A DNA stretch of 25,067 nt. Source: an uncultured bacterium. GTDB taxonomy: Bacteria > Bacillota > Clostridia > Oscillospirales > Ruminococcaceae. Made by a program: the position numbers and the translations under genes. Where the stretch lies: NCBI GenBank assembly GCA_905215595.1, contig CAJMQZ010000020.1, positions 1-25,067 on the forward strand, read 5' to 3'. The notes under the pieces were generated by a model. The model saw only the letters and a list, made by a program, of their open reading frames with translations. It was not told where the DNA came from and ran no database searches. Shown piece after piece: positions 21,628-25,067 of this stretch. Position 1 is the stretch's first letter; every line of letters begins with the position of its first letter.

Positions 21628-21702
21628 AAAACGCGCACCGCTCCCCTGTTTTTGCGGGGCTCGGTGCGCGGCTATATAGACCGCAGACCAAAAGATCTGC
21701 GG
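21628..21702 (-). terminator. Two hairpins between gerW-type gene and rluB-type gene
   Basis: A 9-bp stem CGCGCACCG/CGGTGCGCG (21632-21640 with 21662-21670), with an inner CCCC/GGGG pairing, is followed on the minus strand by TTTTGAG. Beside it is a second stem, CCGCAGA/TCTGCGG (21681-21687 with 21696-21702). They could reduce read-through into the synthase gene or be RNA-processing sites. Confidence 0.5.
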
Positions 21703-21726
21703 CTGCGGCTTGATTTGTATAAAAGG

Positions 21727-22131
21727 TTACTCTGCCTTGGGCTCCTCTGCGGGTGCCTTGGCGTCCTTTTTGACCAGAGTGGTAAGCTTTTCTACCAGCT
21801 CAGGCAGCATGGTCAGGGCACGGTCGATGCTGTTGGAGCTATCCGACAGCTGGATGGTGCGCACGCAGCCATCCTTGATGACCAGAAATGCCACCGGCTG
21901 AATGTTGACACCGGCACCGGAGCCGCCGCCAAACATATCCTTATTGGCAGCGTTCTTGCCGTTAAAATCGGTACCGCCAGAGGCGAAACCAAAACTCACC
22001 TTGGACACCGGCAGGATGGTGATGCCGTCCTCGGTGGTGATGGGCTTGCCGATAATGGTGTTGGAGTCCACCATCTGGTGAATTTTCTCCATCGTAACGT
22101 TCATCAGGCCCTGAATAGGATGCTCTGCCAT
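21727..22131 (-). CDS. GerW/YtfJ-family protein
   Basis: A 134-aa protein matching the GerW (YtfJ) family. Hallmarks are an N-terminal helix (PIQGLMNVTMEKIHQMVD), ITTEDGITILPVSKVSFGFASGG, the glycine-rich GGGSGAG and NIQPVAFLVI. In Bacillus the protein is needed for germination lytic-enzyme function, but homologues occur in non-spore-formers. The acidic/Ala C-terminal tail is variable. ATG 22129-22131 follows AAGGAG. Together with the DUF2953 gene upstream it forms a conserved pair in Clostridia. Confidence 0.9.
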   Translation of the reverse strand: MAEHPIQGLMNVTMEKIHQMVDSNTIIGKPITTEDGITILPVSKVSFGFASGGTDFNGKNAANKDMFGGGSGAGVNIQPVAFLVIKDGCVRTIQLSDSSNSIDRALTMLPELVEKLTTLVKKDAKAPAEEPKAE

Positions 22132-22210
22132 AAAACAACTCTCCTTTATTCATCCGTGCAGGCAGCAGGCCGCCGGAAAGCATTCTGATATAAATTTAGT
22201 GTACCACACT

Positions 22211-22939
22211 TTATATAAAGATGTCCAATACTTTTTTGCGCCAGAACTCGTACAGCACCCGCACAGCGGCGATCACGATGAACAGCGCCTGTGCGCTGAC
22301 CCGGAAGGACACCTTGTCCTGCACAGTAGGCTGGGCGCTGCCGAAGTCCGGCAGAACGCGCAGCTGGTCAAATTCCAGAAAGAAGAAATGGTCCAGCACG
22401 CCAAGGGTCGGGTACAGCCACGCTTGCAGCTTGCCGTAGCTGCGGGCAGCTTCGGCGGGGTCGTCGCCGCGCACACCAAGGCAGACCGAGATCTTTGTAA
22501 AGCGGATGGCGCCAAACACTGCCCGCAGCAGCGTACCCACGCCCCGCAGCATGGTACAGATCACATCCAGCGTGAGCTTTGCCTTTTGGCGGGGCGGCTT
22601 TTCGGCTTTAGGCTTTGCGGGCTGCGCAGCCTTTTTTTCAGCTTTTTGGCGCTTGCGTTTGGCGCGCCATGCGCGGAATTTTGCTTTCAGCCTGCCGGCA
22701 AAGCCCTTGGGCTCCTCCGGCTGGGCGGGAGCTTCAGGCTTGGGGTATTGGAACACCGGAAAGGTAATGCCCAGTGCCCCGGCTTTTACGGTAAGGGTAT
22801 CATTTTCCCAGCAAACATCCGCGCAGAAGGGGCACAGCAGCAACAGCGCTGCAAGCACCAACAAAATCAGTAGCAGGATGCCCACCGCCTTGAGGACGAA
22901 CAGTAGACAAGCGCCCACTGCGGAAAGAACCATGACCAT
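22211..22939 (-). CDS. DUF2953 membrane-anchored protein
   Basis: A 242-aa protein with one or two hydrophobic segments at residues 5-38, a short strand region (DTLTVKAGALGITFPVFQYP), a Lys/Ala/Pro-rich charged stretch (about 78-125) and a C-terminal part with LGVRGDDPAEAARSYGKLQAWLYP, typical of DUF2953. The family is regularly found next to GerW/YtfJ; its function is unknown. ATG 22937-22939 follows GAGG by eight bases, three bases after the scpB stop. The charged stretch is low complexity and probably a flexible linker. Confidence 0.8.
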   Translation of the reverse strand: MVMVLSAVGACLLFVLKAVGILLLILLVLAALLLLCPFCADVCWENDTLTVKAGALGITFPVFQYPKPEAPAQPEEPKGFAGRLKAKFRAWRAKRKRQKAEKKAAQPAKPKAEKPPRQKAKLTLDVICTMLRGVGTLLRAVFGAIRFTKISVCLGVRGDDPAEAARSYGKLQAWLYPTLGVLDHFFFLEFDQLRVLPDFGSAQPTVQDKVSFRVSAQALFIVIAAVRVLYEFWRKKVLDIFI

Positions 22940-22942
22940 GGA

Positions 22943-23488
22943 TCAGCCCTCACTTTCGGTCGGATCATCTGCCGGTGCGTCGCTGTGCACCGGCGGCAGG
23001 TCTGCCAGACTGGACAGACCGAACACACGCAAAAAGGTATCGGTAGTGCGGAAGCTGACCGGACGGCCCGGCAGATCCAGACGCCCGGCTTCTTCTATCA
23101 GGCCTTTTTCCAGCAGGCCGGACACGCTGGACGAGGAGTCCACGCCGCGCACCTGCTCAATAAAGGCGCGGGACACCGGCTGATTATAGGCGATGACGGT
23201 CAGGGTCTCCATGGCCGCAGGGCCAAGCGGCACAGCGCGGCGGCTGTCCAGCACGCGGCGCACACAGTCTGCCCACTGAGTCTTGGTGGCCAGCTGCCAC
23301 CGGGTATTCAGATGCAGCAGGCACAGGCCGCTGTCCTCCCGCTGATAGCGGGTGTGCAGGGTCTCCAGCGCAGCATCCACGCTGGACTGGGGCAGCTGCA
23401 CCGCCTGTGCCAGCTTATCGGCACCTATGGGATCGCCGCAGGCAAAAAGCATAGCCTCCACGGCGGCAAGGGTTTGTTTCTGGTTCAT
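22943..23488 (-). CDS. scpB: Segregation and condensation protein B
   Basis: A 181-aa ScpB with two winged helices. QTLAAVEAMLFACGDPIGADKLA opens the first; GPAAMETLTVIAYNQPVSRAFIEQVRGV is the highly conserved segment of the second. ScpB dimers bind ScpA and regulate the SMC condensin ring in chromosome segregation. The start overlaps the scpA stop by four bases (ATGA), so the two are translationally coupled. The acidic C-terminal tail is typical. Confidence 0.95.
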   Translation of the reverse strand: MNQKQTLAAVEAMLFACGDPIGADKLAQAVQLPQSSVDAALETLHTRYQREDSGLCLLHLNTRWQLATKTQWADCVRRVLDSRRAVPLGPAAMETLTVIAYNQPVSRAFIEQVRGVDSSSSVSGLLEKGLIEEAGRLDLPGRPVSFRTTDTFLRVFGLSSLADLPPVHSDAPADDPTESEG

Positions 23489-24207
23489 GGGTTCTCCTTA
23501 TTGCGTTCCGGGCGGGTACGGCGCATGGTCAGCGTTCCCCGGTCGTCCAGCGCGATGCGTCCGCCGCGCACCAGTTCCAGCAGCGCCAGAAAGGTAGCTA
23601 CGTTGGTGCTGCGGCTCTGACTGCGGGAAAACAGCTGCTCCATCTTTGCCACAGTGCCGCCCAGCATCCGGCGCAGGATGTACACCACCCGGCTGGTGAC
23701 CGATACCATAGGCGCGGTAACCAGTGGTTCAAACTGCTGCTGGGTGGGCACGCGGCGGATCTTGGTGCGGCCTGCCAGTGCCTGCCAGTAATCCGCCAAG
23801 ATCTGCGGGGCATGGTGCAGCGCGTAGGTGTTATCCCACTCCATCTCCATGGGGCAGCGCACAAATACCGGGGCAGCTTCCCCTTTTGCGCGCAGCAGCT
23901 CTGCCATGCGGCGGCACTGGTCGTACTCGATCAGCTGGCCGGTAAGTTCCTGCTTCATGCGCTCACCCTCTTCGCTGCGGGGCAGCAACAGAAAGCTTTT
24001 CATCTCCACCAGATGCGCCGCCATCTCAATGAAGGCGCTGGCGGTCTCGGGGTCGGGGTCGGCCTGCTCCACGGTGTGGGTGTACTGGTCGATGAGCTGC
24101 AAAATGGGGATGTTATGCAAGTCCATTTTATGTTTGGTCACCAGCGCCAGCAATAATTCCAGCGGGCCGTCAAAATCTTCCAGATGGAAGGTCAATTCCT
24201 CTGCCAC
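23485..24207 (-). CDS. scpA: Segregation and condensation protein A (kleisin)
   Basis: A 240-aa kleisin that closes the SMC ring. LTFHLEDFDGPLELLLALVTKHKMDLHNIPI is split here as the N-terminal SMC-neck-binding helix region (LEDFDGPLELLLALV then KMDLHNIPILQLIDQY), followed by an acidic linker and a C-terminal winged helix (about 170-230) that binds the SMC head. It starts at GTG 24205-24207, directly after the S2P stop and close to a GGTGA site. Other start codons would cut into the conserved N-terminus. Confidence 0.94.
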   Translation of the reverse strand: MAEELTFHLEDFDGPLELLLALVTKHKMDLHNIPILQLIDQYTHTVEQADPDPETASAFIEMAAHLVEMKSFLLLPRSEEGERMKQELTGQLIEYDQCRRMAELLRAKGEAAPVFVRCPMEMEWDNTYALHHAPQILADYWQALAGRTKIRRVPTQQQFEPLVTAPMVSVTSRVVYILRRMLGGTVAKMEQLFSRSQSRSTNVATFLALLELVRGGRIALDDRGTLTMRRTRPERNKENP

Positions 24208-24882
24208 TCAGATCACCGCCCCAAGGCTGCTTGCATAAACGGCGTAGGCGATCTTATCAATATACCCGGTGCCTGCGCCCAAAAGCGACCACACCACGTT
24301 ATTCAGGTAGTACAGCGGCACATCCAGAAAGCCGCCCCACACCGCTGCCAGCATGATGATCATAATATATTTTTCGTACCGCATCAGGCCAAAGTAGATG
24401 CGCTGCGGCAGCACCACCAGCAGAATGCGGCTGCCGTCCAGCGGCGGCACCGGGATCAGGTTGAACACCGCAAGGCTGACGTTCATCAGCACCAGATAGC
24501 GCAGGAACATGGCAATGTAAATGGTAGCGTTATTGACCGGCGCCCAGTAATACATTACCTTCCATGCCACCATGCCAAGGTAGGCCAGCACAAGGTTTGC
24601 CACAGGGCCTGCCAGTGCCGTAAGCGCCATGCCCCACTTGGGGTTTTTGAAGTTGCGGGGGTTGGTGGACACAGGCTTTGCCCAGCCCACGCCTGCAAAC
24701 ACCATGCACAGGGTGCCCAGCAGGTCAAAGTGTGCAAAGGGATTCAGCGAAAGACGCCCCTCGCGTTTGGCGGTGGCATCGCCCAGCAGCCATGCTGCCA
24801 GTGCATGGCCGGCCTCGTGGAACGGGATGGCCACCAGCGCCACCAGTGCGCGGATGATATAATAGGTTGCCTGTGTGGTCAT
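24208..24882 (-). CDS. Site-2 protease (M50) family membrane metalloprotease
   Basis: A 224-aa integral membrane protein with the zinc site HEAGH in IPFHEAGHALAAWLLGD (about 18-34) and the third-ligand motif NLIPVPPLDGSRIL (about 140-153). It is the short S2P type without PDZ or CBS domains, related to Bacillus YwhC/YdjP-like proteins; targets are unknown. ATG 24880-24882 follows AGGAG. It is the first gene of the scpAB operon and is directly abutted by scpA, a common arrangement in Clostridia. Confidence 0.92.
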   Translation of the reverse strand: MTTQATYYIIRALVALVAIPFHEAGHALAAWLLGDATAKREGRLSLNPFAHFDLLGTLCMVFAGVGWAKPVSTNPRNFKNPKWGMALTALAGPVANLVLAYLGMVAWKVMYYWAPVNNATIYIAMFLRYLVLMNVSLAVFNLIPVPPLDGSRILLVVLPQRIYFGLMRYEKYIMIIMLAAVWGGFLDVPLYYLNNVVWSLLGAGTGYIDKIAYAVYASSLGAVI

Positions 24883-24915
24883 GTAAATCTCCTGTCAAAA
24901 CGAATTTCTTCCTTT

Positions 24916-24944
24916 ATAATACTATTTTTTTGTGCCCTGCACAA
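24916..24944 (-). promoter_or_regulatory. Promoter of the S2P-scpAB operon
   Basis: Minus-strand TTGTGC (24939-24944), 17-base spacer, TATTAT (24916-24921). The predicted start is about 27 bases upstream of the S2P ATG. Confidence 0.65.
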
Positions 24945-24994
24945 GCCCCACAGCACCGGGAATGCAAAAAGCTGCAAGAAATTTTAAAAAAGGC

Positions 24995-25023
24995 TTGCTT
25001 TTTCTTTGTAACTCTGGTAAAAT
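24995..25023 (+). promoter_or_regulatory. Promoter for a plus-strand gene beyond the right edge
   Basis: TTGCTT (24995-25000), 17-base spacer, TAAAAT (25018-25023) with an extended TGG. It diverges from the S2P operon promoter. Confidence 0.65.
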
Positions 25024-25059
25024 AGTCAAGCTGATTATTTTGATTCCATACTTCACTGT

Positions 25060-25067
25060 AGGAGGTG
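25060..25067 (+). promoter_or_regulatory. Ribosome-binding site at the window edge
   Basis: AGGAGGTG is the last eight bases of the window, a perfect Shine-Dalgarno. A plus-strand start codon is expected within about ten bases outside the window. Confidence 0.75.

Overview
The window looks like a chromosomal core segment from a Gram-positive anaerobe of the Clostridia, most likely an Oscillospiraceae/Ruminococcaceae member close to Faecalibacterium. This is an inference from the gene set (ScpAB, MltG, YlmC/YmxH and GerW/YtfJ families, DUF1540, DUF2953, PyrBI with a zinc-type PyrI, ThyX), strong AGGAGG ribosome sites, sigma-A-like promoters, and GC-rich genes separated by AT-rich gaps. I see no rRNA, tRNA, CRISPR array, transposase or phage gene. 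Most genes lie on the minus strand.

Layout. 1-255: the start of rpsB (minus, running off the left edge) with its promoter and leader. 256-2642: an LtaS-like phosphoglycerol transferase/sulfatase and a YlmC/YmxH PRC-barrel protein. 2779-3625: a HAD hydrolase (plus) facing a 52-aa DUF1540 protein across a strong hairpin terminator. 3683-4950: a YgbA-type 'nitrous oxide-stimulated promoter' protein, an unrecognised 32-aa ORF, and a flavodoxin. Two promoters here carry the same GTTAG-N6-CTAAC dyad at the same distance from the -10.

5018-13311: a long minus-strand run with a promoter at its head: pcrA, thyX, tmk, a GNAT gene, mltG, a U32/TrhP-like gene and a DUF1624 membrane protein. It joins DNA repair, dTTP synthesis, peptidoglycan cleavage and tRNA modification. 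13328-16312: a GNAT gene diverging from a plus-strand operon of a GntR/UTRA regulator, pyrB and pyrI, closed by a clear terminator. 16314-16853: a gene-free, hairpin-rich block that may be a dispersed repeat or encode small RNA.

16854-18965: an AgrC-like histidine kinase and a LytTR response regulator whose transcript appears to begin with a terminator-like hairpin. 18994-20439: an NSS-family sodium-coupled transporter. 20642-24944: a minus-strand operon of S2P protease, scpA, scpB, DUF2953, GerW/YtfJ and an RluB-type pseudouridine synthase. The last 70 bases hold a plus-strand promoter and a perfect ribosome site for a gene just beyond the edge.

The gene content is mostly ordinary housekeeping. 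The least explained parts are the shared dyad with its flavodoxin and YgbA targets, the 32-aa ORF, the two hairpin-first leaders, the 16.3-16.85 kb block, and a Gly/Ser/Tyr-rich linker in PcrA.
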